Origin: JBQTHI01 sp052390035
Lineage (GTDB): Bacteria; Actinomycetota; Acidimicrobiia; Spongiisociales; ZC4RG35
Assembly (NCBI GenBank): GCA_052390035.1
Contig: JBQTHI010000014.1
Span: 1-10,674, forward strand
Reading direction: 5' to 3'
DNA length: 10,674 nucleotides
Below the pieces are notes generated by a model that saw only the letters and a list, made by a program, of their open reading frames with translations, was not told where the DNA came from and searched no databases. Shown here piece after piece: positions 1-6,915 of this stretch. Numbering within the stretch: the first letter of the stretch is position 1; the number at the start of each line of letters is the position of its first letter. A program made the position numbers and the translations under genes.

Positions 1-2
1 AG

Positions 3-50
3 CTCGCCGGACGTTATGCCCCCGGTCATGGCCATGACCACCCCAAATAA
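3..50 (+). other. dapB: dapB coding remnant upstream of an in-frame stop
   Basis: In the same frame as the dapB ORF, bases 3-47 translate to LAGRYAPGHGHDHPK and are followed by TAA at 48-50. In DapB proteins this stretch corresponds to the strand and loop after the nucleotide-binding motif, where sequences of the type LVARVDPG are common. The fit suggests that the frame is kept across the stop, so a nonsense change is a better explanation than a frameshift. This is judged by eye over 15 residues. Frame 1 is also open here with GC-rich third positions, so a frameshift cannot be excluded. The gene's true 5' end lies outside the window. Confidence 0.45.
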
Positions 51-98
51 CACGCCGGGTCGGAGGTCATCGTTGAATTCGGGCCACCGTCCACCGCA

Positions 99-656
99 AT
101 GGAGAACGTCGGTCGCTGGCGCCAAATGGGAGCCCACGTCGTCGTCGGCACCTCGGGATTCGACGAGGCGAGGATGGCTGAGCTCCGCGGCGAATGGGCG
201 GCCAGCCCTCCGAATTGTCTGGTCGTCCCCAACTTCTCGTTGGGAGCAGTGTTGATGATGTGGATCGCCGAGAAGGTGTCGCCCTATTTCTCCGCGGGTG
301 AAGTGATCGAGTTGCATCACGATCGCAAGGTCGACGCGCCTTCAGGGACGGCGATGGCCACCGCCGGTCGCATGAAACCGGCAGGCTCGCGTTCGGTCGA
401 GTCGCGCGAGATGATTCCGGGGGCGCGCGGGGCTGAGGTGGGGGAGGTCTGGATACATTCCGTCCGCTTGCCGGGCCTGCTAGCCCATCAGGAGGTCCAA
501 CTCGGCAACCCCGGTGAAATCCTCACCGTTCGCCACGACACCACCGACCGCATCGCGTTCGTCCCCGGGATCCTCCTCTCGATTCGCTCGGTCGCCGATC
601 TCGATCCGGGGGTTTCGGTTGGGCTCGAACAGTTGATGGGGCTCAACTCTCCGTAA
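99..656 (+). CDS. dapB: 4-hydroxy-tetrahydrodipicolinate reductase, C-terminal part (5' end broken or cut)
   Basis: DapB reduces the product of DapA to tetrahydrodipicolinate with NAD(P)H in the diaminopimelate/lysine pathway, in the cytoplasm. The frame from the ATG at 99 gives 185 residues against about 245-270 for the family. It keeps the GTSGF loop (17-21), PNFSLGA (44-50), the signature ELHHDRKVDAPSGTA (71-85) with the substrate-binding His pair and catalytic Lys77, GARGAEV (108-114) and the C-terminal HDTTDR and FVPGILLS blocks. The N-terminal Rossmann part with its GxxGxxG nucleotide site is missing. Recognisable DapB sequence (HAGSEVIVEFGPPSTA) continues upstream of the ATG to base 51, but an in-frame TAA at 48-50 stops it, and there is no ATG, GTG or TTG between 51 and 98. 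So 99 is only the first possible start, probably not the native one. The 3' end overlaps the convergent cyclophilin gene by 14 bases. Family assignment is firm; whether the gene is functional is open. Confidence 0.85.
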   Translation: MENVGRWRQMGAHVVVGTSGFDEARMAELRGEWAASPPNCLVVPNFSLGAVLMMWIAEKVSPYFSAGEVIELHHDRKVDAPSGTAMATAGRMKPAGSRSVESREMIPGARGAEVGEVWIHSVRLPGLLAHQEVQLGNPGEILTVRHDTTDRIAFVPGILLSIRSVADLDPGVSVGLEQLMGLNSP

Positions 657-1149
657 TCGCCACCTTGTTGATCACCGCGTCTTGGAGCGGACGCTCGGCC
701 TTGGTCTGCACCGCGGCGATGGAATCCACCGCCTCCATGCCGTCGGTTACCTCACCAAAGATGGTGTAAGCGTGGGGAAGCCCGACGTCGGTCAGACAGA
801 CGAAGAACTGGCTTCCATTGGTGTTCGGTCCGGCGTTGGCCATGGCCACCGTACCCCGACGGTATGAGCCGGGTTTGTCCAGCTCATCCCGGAACTTGTA
901 ACCGGGCCCGCCGCGACCGGTTCCGCTGGGATCTCCCCCCTGGATGACGAAGCCGGGAACCACCCGGTGGAAGATGACGCCGTCGTAGAACCCCTCATTG
1001 GCGAGGAAGACGAAGTTGTTGACGGTCTGCGGCGCCCGCTCCGGATTGAGCTTGACGGTGATCGGCCCATGGTTGGTGTCTAGTTGTGCCGAATAGATCT
1101 TGGTGAGGTCGATAGCCAGCTCGGGCTGGCTGGAATATTGCTTGGCCAT
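643..1149 (-). CDS. Cyclophilin-type peptidyl-prolyl cis-trans isomerase
   Basis: This enzyme catalyses cis-trans isomerisation of Xaa-Pro bonds during protein folding. The 168-residue protein is a single cyclophilin domain starting near residue 20. The core FHRVVPGFVIQGGDPSGTGRG (60-80) carries the catalytic Arg62, Phe67 and Gln70 equivalents. NGSQFFV (112-117 region) supplies the second half of the active site. The Trp that confers cyclosporin binding on human CypA is replaced in the LPHAYTIFGEV segment (124-134), as is common in bacterial cyclophilins. There is no signal peptide or membrane segment, so it should be cytosolic. The ATG at 1149 has a TTAAGG-like ribosome site (1158-1161) eight bases upstream. 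The gene lies 31 bases downstream of the thioredoxin-TPR gene on the same strand and is probably co-transcribed with it. Its 3' end overlaps dapB by 14 bases. The family is certain; the ppiA or ppiB name is not decided. Confidence 0.93.
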   Translation of the reverse strand: MAKQYSSQPELAIDLTKIYSAQLDTNHGPITVKLNPERAPQTVNNFVFLANEGFYDGVIFHRVVPGFVIQGGDPSGTGRGGPGYKFRDELDKPGSYRRGTVAMANAGPNTNGSQFFVCLTDVGLPHAYTIFGEVTDGMEAVDSIAAVQTKAERPLQDAVINKVAITES

Positions 1150-1157
1150 GCGGTCGA

Positions 1158-1161
1158 CCTT
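1158..1161 (-). promoter_or_regulatory. Ribosome binding site of the cyclophilin gene
   Basis: AAGG on the minus strand, within TTAAGG, lies eight bases before the ATG at 1149. It is modest in strength but well spaced, and it supports that start over internal ones. It lies in the 31-base gap after the thioredoxin-TPR stop codon. Confidence 0.45.
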
Positions 1162-1180
1162 AACGGGCCGTGTGGCTCGA

Positions 1181-1933
1181 CTAGAAGAGGGCGTTGGCCA
1201 GGCGCCGGCGATATTCGGTGGTGAGAGGGTGCTCGGGTCCGAGCAGGTCGAACATGTCGAGCATCGCCAGGCGGGCTTCGTCCTTGTCGGCGCCCCGTTC
1301 CTCGACCCTGGTGAGGAGTTCTGGAAGGGCGGCGCCAGGACTGGCGAGGTCGATATTGGCTACGGCCAGTCGAGCGACGGCCATCAACTGTCTGACTTCG
1401 GCCGTCGGGGGTTGCCGGTTCAGTGCCTCAAAGGCGCCGTCGTAGTCGCCCCGGTCGATCAGCAATAAGGCGAGGGGCAAGGCGGCCTCCACCATGGTCG
1501 GGTTGGTCTGCAGGAGACCGCGGAGCTTCGATTCGGCCCCGGCCACATCCCCGGCCTCGGCAAGCCGCTCGGCGGCCATCACTTCGGGATCGATCGGAGG
1601 TGGTAGTAGCTTGCTGATGAACTGGCGGACCGCCGCCTCCGGGATCGCACCAGTGAACCGGTCGGCGGGTTTGCCGTCCTTGAAGGCGATCACCGTGGGT
1701 ATGCCCTGGATCCCGAAAGCCTGCGAGACCCGCTGGTTCTGGTCTACGTCGACTTTGGCGAGGGTGAAGGCACCATCCGCTTCGGTGGCGACCTTTTCCA
1801 GCATCGGACCGAGGGTTTTGCACGGGCCGCACCACTCGGCCCAAAAGTCGACCACCACCGGGACACTTTTGGAAGCTTCGACCACAGCCGTTTGAAAGTT
1901 GGCTTCGGTTACATCGATCACGTTGGATGACAT
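1181..1933 (-). CDS. Thioredoxin-domain protein with C-terminal TPR region (CnoX/YbbN-like)
   Basis: The 250-residue protein has an N-terminal thioredoxin fold (about 5-110) with the active site WCGPCK (34-39), the cis-proline loop GIPT (77-80) and VDVDQN (61-66). A helical Ala/Leu-rich C-terminal half (about 115-250) looks like TPR-type repeats (AERLAEAGDVAGAESKLRGL, then similar helices). This architecture matches the YbbN/CnoX family of co-chaperones, known to hold unfolded or oxidised proteins and pass them to folding machines. E. coli CnoX lacks the full CXXC motif, whereas this protein keeps CGPC and so should be redox-active. There is no signal peptide; it is cytosolic. It precedes a cyclophilin gene by 31 bases, which makes a small folding/repair operon. 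The ATG at 1933 was chosen because the domain begins right after it. No clear ribosome site precedes it. Architecture is well supported; the exact client or partner is inference. Confidence 0.9.
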   Translation of the reverse strand: MSSNVIDVTEANFQTAVVEASKSVPVVVDFWAEWCGPCKTLGPMLEKVATEADGAFTLAKVDVDQNQRVSQAFGIQGIPTVIAFKDGKPADRFTGAIPEAAVRQFISKLLPPPIDPEVMAAERLAEAGDVAGAESKLRGLLQTNPTMVEAALPLALLLIDRGDYDGAFEALNRQPPTAEVRQLMAVARLAVANIDLASPGAALPELLTRVEERGADKDEARLAMLDMFDLLGPEHPLTTEYRRRLANALF

Positions 1934-1939
1934 GGCCTG

Positions 1940-1945
1940 ACAGTA
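1940..1945 (-). promoter_or_regulatory. Candidate -10 element for the thioredoxin-TPR/cyclophilin operon
   Basis: TACTGT on the minus strand fits the actinobacterial TAnnnT -10 pattern and ends six bases before the ATG at 1933. Transcription would then begin at or next to the start codon, giving a leaderless mRNA. That agrees with the absence of a Shine-Dalgarno sequence. No convincing -35 box is seen 16-18 bases upstream. Tentative. Confidence 0.3.
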
Positions 1946-1998
1946 ACCCGGTGCCCGTTCATCACATTCCCGGTGTAAGCCTCCTCCTCATCGAGCGG

Positions 1999-2004
1999 TA
2001 TCCT
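1999..2004 (+). promoter_or_regulatory. Candidate -10 element for dapA-rnj
   Basis: TATCCT fits TAnnnT and is followed 14 bases later by the strong dapA ribosome site, which leaves room for a short leader of about 19 bases. A matching -35 is not visible. Tentative. Confidence 0.25.
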
Positions 2005-2018
2005 CGGGCTGCGATCAC

Positions 2019-2026
2019 GGAAGGAG
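2019..2026 (+). promoter_or_regulatory. Strong Shine-Dalgarno of dapA
   Basis: GGAAGGAG lies three bases before the ATG at 2030. It is the strongest ribosome site in the left half of the window and fixes the dapA start, despite somewhat tight spacing. Confidence 0.7.
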
Positions 2027-2029
2027 ACG

Positions 2030-2911
2030 ATGGCGCGGTTCGGACAGGTACTGACAGCCATGATCACCCCCTTCACCGACGAGGGAGAAGTGGACTACCA
2101 GCGGGTCTGGAATCTCGCTCGTTTCCTCACCGATCACGGATCCGACGGATTGGTGGTGACCGGCACCACCGGCGAGTCACCAACCCTATCCGTCGATGAG
2201 AAGGTGGCCCTCTACCGGACCGTGGTGGAGGCGGTTGCCAATCGAGATGTGAAAGTTGTCGCCGGGTCCGGAACCTACGACACCGCCGAGTCGGTCCACC
2301 TGACCAAGCGGGCGGCCGAGGCCGGGTGCCACGGGATTCTGGCGGTCACCCCCTACTACTCACGGCCCAGCCAGGAGGGCCTTGTCGCTCATTTCACCGC
2401 TATCGCCGACGCCAGCGATCTGCCGGTCATGGTCTACAACATCCCTGGTCGGACGGCCCGCCGCATAGAGGTAGAGACACTAAAGACGCTGGCCAACCAC
2501 CCCCGGATCATCGCCACCAAAGATGCCGTGATGGACATCGACTTCACTTCGGCCGCCTGCCATCAGGTGCCCGAGATGGAGGTTTACTCCGGTCAGGACA
2601 CCTACACCTGGCCGATGATGGCGGTCGGTGCAGTCGGGGTGGTTTCGGTCATCTCTCACCTAGCGGGAGACAAGGTTGCCGCCCTGGTCAAGGCAGCAGC
2701 CGCCGGCAAATTCGAGGCGGCGCGCCATCTCCATCATCAGTTGCTTCCCCTGGGCCTCGCCTGCTTTCTCGAGCCCAACCCGGCGCCGGTTAAGGCGGCG
2801 ATGAGCGCGTTGTGGGAGCCGGTGGGGGCACCCCGCTTGCCTATGGTGGCGGCGGGAGAAGCAACCGTGACCGCCATCAAGGAGGCCTTGGGAGCCCTCC
2901 AGGGTCTGTGA
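2030..2911 (+). CDS. dapA: 4-hydroxy-tetrahydrodipicolinate synthase
   Basis: DapA condenses pyruvate with aspartate semialdehyde, the first committed step to diaminopimelate and lysine, in the cytoplasm. The 293-residue length is typical. The TIM-barrel protein shows GTTGES (45-50) with the Thr pair of the proton relay, the Tyr-containing TPYYSRP (107-113), YNIPGRT (136-142) with the catalytic Tyr136 and Arg141, and Lys164 in IIATKDA as the Schiff-base lysine. EPNPAPVKAAM (248-258) is the usual C-terminal block. The Schiff-base segment is ATKDA instead of the more common GIKEA-type context, but Lys and spacing are right. The start is set by a strong ribosome site. The stop overlaps the RNase J start in a GTGA junction. 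The adjacency of dapA and RNase J is conserved in Actinobacteria. Confusion with another NAL-family aldolase is possible but unlikely given the motifs and the nearby dapB. Confidence 0.96.
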   Translation: MARFGQVLTAMITPFTDEGEVDYQRVWNLARFLTDHGSDGLVVTGTTGESPTLSVDEKVALYRTVVEAVANRDVKVVAGSGTYDTAESVHLTKRAAEAGCHGILAVTPYYSRPSQEGLVAHFTAIADASDLPVMVYNIPGRTARRIEVETLKTLANHPRIIATKDAVMDIDFTSAACHQVPEMEVYSGQDTYTWPMMAVGAVGVVSVISHLAGDKVAALVKAAAAGKFEAARHLHHQLLPLGLACFLEPNPAPVKAAMSALWEPVGAPRLPMVAAGEATVTAIKEALGALQGL

Positions 2912-4542
2912 CGGTATCCGTCACCTTCCTGGGCGGGCTCGGTGAGATTGGGCGCAACTGCGCCGCCCTCGAGATCGACGGCAAGATCGCCCTGATCGAC
3001 TGCGGGCTCATGTTCCCCGAAGAAGAAATGCTCGGGGTCGACCTGGTGTTCCCCGATTGTAACTGGTTGGTGGAGCGCCGCCAGGACGTGGTCTGCGTCG
3101 TCCTGACCCACGGCCACGAAGACCACATCGGAGCACTGGCCTATTTCCTCGCTGACCTGAATGTCCCGGTTTTTGGCACCCGTATGACACTCGAGCTTGC
3201 TCGCGGCCGCATCGATGAGCTCGGGGTGGACGCCGACCTGCGACCGGTTGAGGTGGGTCGTCCCACCAAGATCGGGCCGTTCTCCTTCGGACTGGTCAAC
3301 ATGACCCATTCGGTCCCGGACGCCTGCGCGGTGGCCTTCGACACACCGGAAGGTGTGGTGTTGCATACCGGCGATTTCAAGCTCGATCCGACCCCGATCG
3401 ACGGGCGCGCCACCGAGCTCGCCACACTCGCCGTTTTGGGCCGGAGAGGCGTCCGTTTGCTGCTATCCGACTCGACCAATGCCGAAAGACCGGGGTTCGT
3501 GCCCTCCGAGCGATCCCTGGCCGACCCGATCCGCGACATAATCGGTGACGCCCAGGGGCGGGTGATCGCCGCCTGCTTTTCGTCGCACATCCACCGCATC
3601 CAGCAGATCGTCGATGCCGGCGTGGCGACCGGGCGGAAGCTGGCCATCTTCGGACGCTCGATGCAGCGCAACACCGCGGTCGCTCAGGAGCTGGGACGAA
3701 TGTCCATTCCGGCCGACTCGCTCCTCGACATCGTCGATCTGTTGAAACTGCCCGCCCGCAAGCAGCTCCTGGTGACCACCGGCAGCCAAGGTGAACCGTT
3801 CGCCGCGCTGTCGCTGATGGGCCAGGGCCGCCATAAACATGTCGAGATCGGTGAGGGCGACACCATCCTGCTTTCGGCGACGCCGATCCCTGGCAACGAA
3901 ACGGCGGTCTCTCGAGTCATCAACCAATTGCTGCGTCGCGGGGCCCGCGTCATCCACGGGCGAAACGCCGACGTACACGTATCGGGTCACGCCAACCGCG
4001 AGGAGCTTCTCACCCTCCTCCATCTCATCCGACCCCGTGCCTTCGTACCGGTCCACGGTGAATACCGGCATCTCGCGGCCCACGCCGAACTCGCCCGCCT
4101 GGTTGGAGTGCCATCGGTGGAGGTTTGCGAAGACGGTGACGCGGTGATCCTCGACGGTGGGTCGACCAGAGTCGAGCGGCGGGTCGTGCCAGCCGGGTAT
4201 GTCTACCTCGACGGGGACACGGTTGGTGACGTCAAGGCGGTGCTCCGGGACCGCAGCCACCTAGCCGACGAAGGGGTAGTGGTAGTCACGGTGGCGGTGT
4301 CGCCCCAGAGTGGCGACATCATCTATGGGCCGGATCTAGCCAGCCACGGCATGATGGACGACCCCGACTCGGTTCTCGAGAAGGCCGCCCAAGCCGTCCG
4401 GCAGGCGATCGAAGAGCGGCTGGCCGGTCATGAGCAGGACATGTCGGTGCTACAGCAGGTTGTCCGTGGAGCGGCGGCCCGGGTGATCAAGGCCGAGACT
4501 TCTCGCCGCCCGGTGATCCTTCCGGTCGTCCTCGAACTCTGA
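2908..4542 (+). CDS. rnj: Ribonuclease J (metallo-beta-lactamase/beta-CASP family)
   Basis: RNase J is an endo- and 5'-3' exoribonuclease for mRNA decay and rRNA maturation. From the GTG at 2908 the protein is 544 residues, close to the family norm. It opens with FLGGLGEIGRN (8-18). The zinc-binding HGHEDH (68-73) follows, then MTHSVPD (132-138), HTGDFKLD (153-160), SDSTNAERPG (187-196), the beta-CASP segment with CFSSHIHR (223-230), TGSQGEP (291-297), VSGHANREEL (358-367) and PVHGEY (381-386). A C-terminal domain covers about 450-544. A longer in-frame start at 2812 exists but lies inside dapA and adds a Gly/Arg-rich extension unlike the family. The GTG overlaps the dapA stop by four bases (GTGA), so translation is probably coupled. 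The dapA-RNase J-ftsK order matches mycobacteria. Identification is firm. Confidence 0.96.
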   Translation: MTVSVTFLGGLGEIGRNCAALEIDGKIALIDCGLMFPEEEMLGVDLVFPDCNWLVERRQDVVCVVLTHGHEDHIGALAYFLADLNVPVFGTRMTLELARGRIDELGVDADLRPVEVGRPTKIGPFSFGLVNMTHSVPDACAVAFDTPEGVVLHTGDFKLDPTPIDGRATELATLAVLGRRGVRLLLSDSTNAERPGFVPSERSLADPIRDIIGDAQGRVIAACFSSHIHRIQQIVDAGVATGRKLAIFGRSMQRNTAVAQELGRMSIPADSLLDIVDLLKLPARKQLLVTTGSQGEPFAALSLMGQGRHKHVEIGEGDTILLSATPIPGNETAVSRVINQLLRRGARVIHGRNADVHVSGHANREELLTLLHLIRPRAFVPVHGEYRHLAAHAELARLVGVPSVEVCEDGDAVILDGGSTRVERRVVPAGYVYLDGDTVGDVKAVLRDRSHLADEGVVVVTVAVSPQSGDIIYGPDLASHGMMDDPDSVLEKAAQAVRQAIEERLAGHEQDMSVLQQVVRGAAARVIKAETSRRPVILPVVLEL

Positions 4543-4650
4543 CAAACCCCAAACCCAGGGTTCCAGTCAACGAACTCATCGAATACAGCCCCAAGAATGC
4601 TCGTTTGGGTCCGCCCTCCGCCCCCCGGTTTCCGGTAGGCTCACCGCCAC
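4543..4650 (+). other. Intergenic region between rnj and ftsK
   Basis: A 108-base gap. It holds a weak CCCAA/TTGGG inverted repeat (4590-4594 with 4605-4609) without a T-run, so it is not a convincing terminator. A C-rich stretch (4611-4627) precedes a candidate -10 close to the ftsK ATG. No small ORF with a ribosome site, tRNA or riboswitch is recognisable. Confidence 0.5.
4636..4641 (+). promoter_or_regulatory. Candidate -10 element for ftsK
   Basis: TAGGCT fits TAnnnT and ends nine bases before the ATG at 4651. No Shine-Dalgarno lies between them, so the transcript would be leaderless or carry only a few leader bases. No clear -35. Tentative. Confidence 0.3.
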
Positions 4651-6900
4651 ATGACCAAGAGGACATCCACCCGCAGGGGTAGCGGGCGGGGACGGGTGTC
4701 CAACAGCAAAGCCCACATCACCGGTTGGCGCCAAAAGCTGGCGGCGCTGCGCAACCGGATCCGGCAACACCTCGGTCGTCAAACCGATGACGTCTGGGGC
4801 ATGGCCTTGGTGGTTCTCGGCATTCTGATCCTGTTGGGCTTTTTCGGTTTGGCGGGCCCGTTCGGCAAGGCGGTCAAAGATGGCAGTCGCCTGCTTTTCG
4901 GGCTTTGGCGGTTCCTCGTCCCGATCGGCATGATCGGCATCGGTGCAGGGCTCATCGTCGGCAAGCCCCGACAGGGGGCGGGGCGGGCCGTCAGCGGGGC
5001 GGTGACCACCTTCATCGGTTCTCTCGCCACGTTCCACCTGCTGACCGGGGCGGTCGCGCTCGCCCCCAACCTCGAGCTGGTTCAGCAACGGGGCGGAGCC
5101 GTCGGCGCCCTGCTCGCCTTCCCCCTCCGGAGAATCCTGGGAACGTGGGGCGCCTTCGTCGTGCTGGCGGCGGTCATGGCGGTCGGCGTGCTACTGCTCA
5201 CCCGGACCTCGATCAAAGAGCTCGCCGCCGGCGCCGGACATGTCATTCGTTCGTTGAGGGCTTTCGCCCGCGAGGTAGGGGTGAGAAGTAATGCTCCGCC
5301 GCCCGCTCGAGCGCGGCATCTCGTTGCCAGCACTATTCACCCAACCCCTTCGGCCAAAACGAAGCCGATCGCCCCAGAACCGAAAACCGTGCCACCCAAG
5401 ATGGATCGCCCGAGAAAGGTCGTTCCCGCCCGGGTCGTCGGCTCGGGCTATCACCTTCCGCCCCTCGACCTCCTCTCCTCGGGCGGGGGAGAGGAACAAA
5501 GCAGGCGGGCGCTGGAAGAAACCGCTACCCAACTCGAAGAGACCCTTCGCCAGCACGGGGTCGACGCCCAGCTCACCAAGATCGTGCCCGGTCCCACCGT
5601 CACCAGGTATGAGATCGAGCTTGCCCCGGGGGTGAAGGTGAACCGGGTCTCGAGCCTCGCACATGACATCGCCTATGCCCTCGCCACACCCGACGTCCGG
5701 CTACTCGTCCCCATCCCCGGCAAGTCGGCAATTGGGGTCGAGGTGCCCAACCGCAAGCGCCGCCTGGTAACCCTGGGCGACGTCCTTCGCAGCGGCGAGG
5801 CCAGCATCCCTGCCCATCCCCTCACAGTGGGACTTGGCGTCGACATTTCCGGTCGGGCCCGCATGCTCAACCTGTCCGAGCTTCCCCACGTCCTCATTGC
5901 AGGCGCCACTGGAGCTGGCAAGTCGTCCTGTATCAACTCGCTCGTCACTTCCTTGTTGATGCGGACCAGCCCCGATGACGTGCGATTGATCATGGTCGAT
6001 CCCAAACGCGTCGAGCTGGGCCAGTACAACGGGGTGCCGCACCTCCTCACCCGGGTCATCACCAACCCCAAGAAAGCGGCCGATGCCCTCAAGTGGGCGG
6101 TGACCGAGATGGACCGGCGATACGACCTCCTGGCCGATGCCAAAGTTCGCGACATTCTCGGATACCGCCAGAAACTCGACACGGGTCAACTTCCGGCCGA
6201 AGGGTTCGACCGCTTCCCATACCTGGTCGTTATCGTCGACGAGCTGAACGACCTGATGCTGGTCGCCGGACGGGAAGTCGAAGCAGCGATTGTTCGCATC
6301 GCCCAGATGGCGCGGGCGGTCGGTATCCACCTGGTGATCGCCACCCAGCGTCCGTCGGTGGATGTCATCACCGGAGTGATCAAGGCGAACATCCCGTCGA
6401 GGCTCGCCTTCTCGGTGGCATCGCAGACCGACTCGCGGGTAATCATCGACGGGGCAGGCGCCGAGAAACTGGTGGGGATGGGGGACATGTTGGTGATGAC
6501 CGCCGCCGAGCCGAGGCCGGTCCGATATCAGGGCGCCTGGGTAAACGAGGAAGAAATCCACGCGGTGGTGGATTGGGTGAAACAACAGCGACAGGCCGAC
6601 TACCAGGATCAGGTGGTCGAGAACCTTGCCGCCGAAGCCGCCCGGGCGGCACAAGAGCCGGACGACGACGAGGAAGGCATCGTCCGCCGGGCGATGGACC
6701 TGGTTGTGCGCAGCCAACTCGGCAGCACTTCGATGTTGCAACGCAAACTCCGGATCGGGTTTGCCAGGGCCGGGAGGGTCATGGACAACCTGGAGAGAAG
6801 AGGCGTGGTCGGACCATCGGAGGGATCAAAAGCGCGGGATGTGTTGATGACCGTCGAGGAGTTGGAAGACCTCTACGAGCGAGAACGGTTGCCCGTTTAA
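4651..6900 (+). CDS. ftsK: DNA translocase FtsK/SpoIIIE
   Basis: FtsK is a septum-anchored, hexameric ATP-driven DNA pump that clears and sorts chromosome ends at division. The 749 residues read as a basic N-terminus (1-45), about four hydrophobic membrane segments (roughly 49-68, 83-104, 115-137, 149-184) and a short Pro/Lys/Arg-rich linker (about 210-260). Next comes the alpha domain with GPTVTRYEIELAPGVKV (314-330), then the beta motor. The motor has Walker A GATGAGKS (418-425), MVDPKRVEL (448-456), Walker B VIVDELNDLM (527-536), IATQRPSVDVITG (563-575) and the NIPSRLAF block. The C-terminal gamma winged helix (about 685-735) has GSTSMLQRKLRIGFARAGRVM, the part that reads polar chromosome sequences. 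Walker B has Asn where Ala is usual (VDELAD). The length is SpoIIIE-like, without the very long linker of E. coli FtsK. It follows RNase J as in other actinobacteria. E1 alpha starts 15 bases after its stop. Confidence 0.96.
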   Translation: MTKRTSTRRGSGRGRVSNSKAHITGWRQKLAALRNRIRQHLGRQTDDVWGMALVVLGILILLGFFGLAGPFGKAVKDGSRLLFGLWRFLVPIGMIGIGAGLIVGKPRQGAGRAVSGAVTTFIGSLATFHLLTGAVALAPNLELVQQRGGAVGALLAFPLRRILGTWGAFVVLAAVMAVGVLLLTRTSIKELAAGAGHVIRSLRAFAREVGVRSNAPPPARARHLVASTIHPTPSAKTKPIAPEPKTVPPKMDRPRKVVPARVVGSGYHLPPLDLLSSGGGEEQSRRALEETATQLEETLRQHGVDAQLTKIVPGPTVTRYEIELAPGVKVNRVSSLAHDIAYALATPDVRLLVPIPGKSAIGVEVPNRKRRLVTLGDVLRSGEASIPAHPLTVGLGVDISGRARMLNLSELPHVLIAGATGAGKSSCINSLVTSLLMRTSPDDVRLIMVDPKRVELGQYNGVPHLLTRVITNPKKAADALKWAVTEMDRRYDLLADAKVRDILGYRQKLDTGQLPAEGFDRFPYLVVIVDELNDLMLVAGREVEAAIVRIAQMARAVGIHLVIATQRPSVDVITGVIKANIPSRLAFSVASQTDSRVIIDGAGAEKLVGMGDMLVMTAAEPRPVRYQGAWVNEEEIHAVVDWVKQQRQADYQDQVVENLAAEAARAAQEPDDDEEGIVRRAMDLVVRSQLGSTSMLQRKLRIGFARAGRVMDNLERRGVVGPSEGSKARDVLMTVEELEDLYERERLPV

Positions 6901-6915
6901 GCTCAGCCGGGCTTC

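Larger units (their letters stand above)
1934..2029. promoter_or_regulatory. Divergent intergenic region between the thioredoxin operon and dapA
   Basis: These 96 bases separate two diverging genes and must hold the promoters for both if neither is read through from elsewhere. They contain the two -10-like hexamers and the dapA ribosome site listed separately. I see no strong -35 boxes, no inverted-repeat operator and no riboswitch-like structure. Confidence 0.55.

Noticed and set aside
2812..2907. Upstream start that would extend RNase J by 32 residues
   Set aside because: The extension lies inside dapA, is Gly/Arg-rich and unlike RNase J N-termini; the GTG at 2908 gives the standard start.
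3463..4260. A 265-codon minus-strand frame inside RNase J
   Set aside because: Fully antisense to a conserved enzyme and with no motif; treated as a shadow.
4590..4609. Possible terminator after RNase J
   Set aside because: Only a five-pair stem with a ten-base loop and no T-run; too weak to call.
5701..6741. A 346-codon minus-strand frame inside ftsK
   Set aside because: It lies wholly within the FtsK motor region and has shadow-like composition (His/Asp/Gly/Arg); no recognisable domain.
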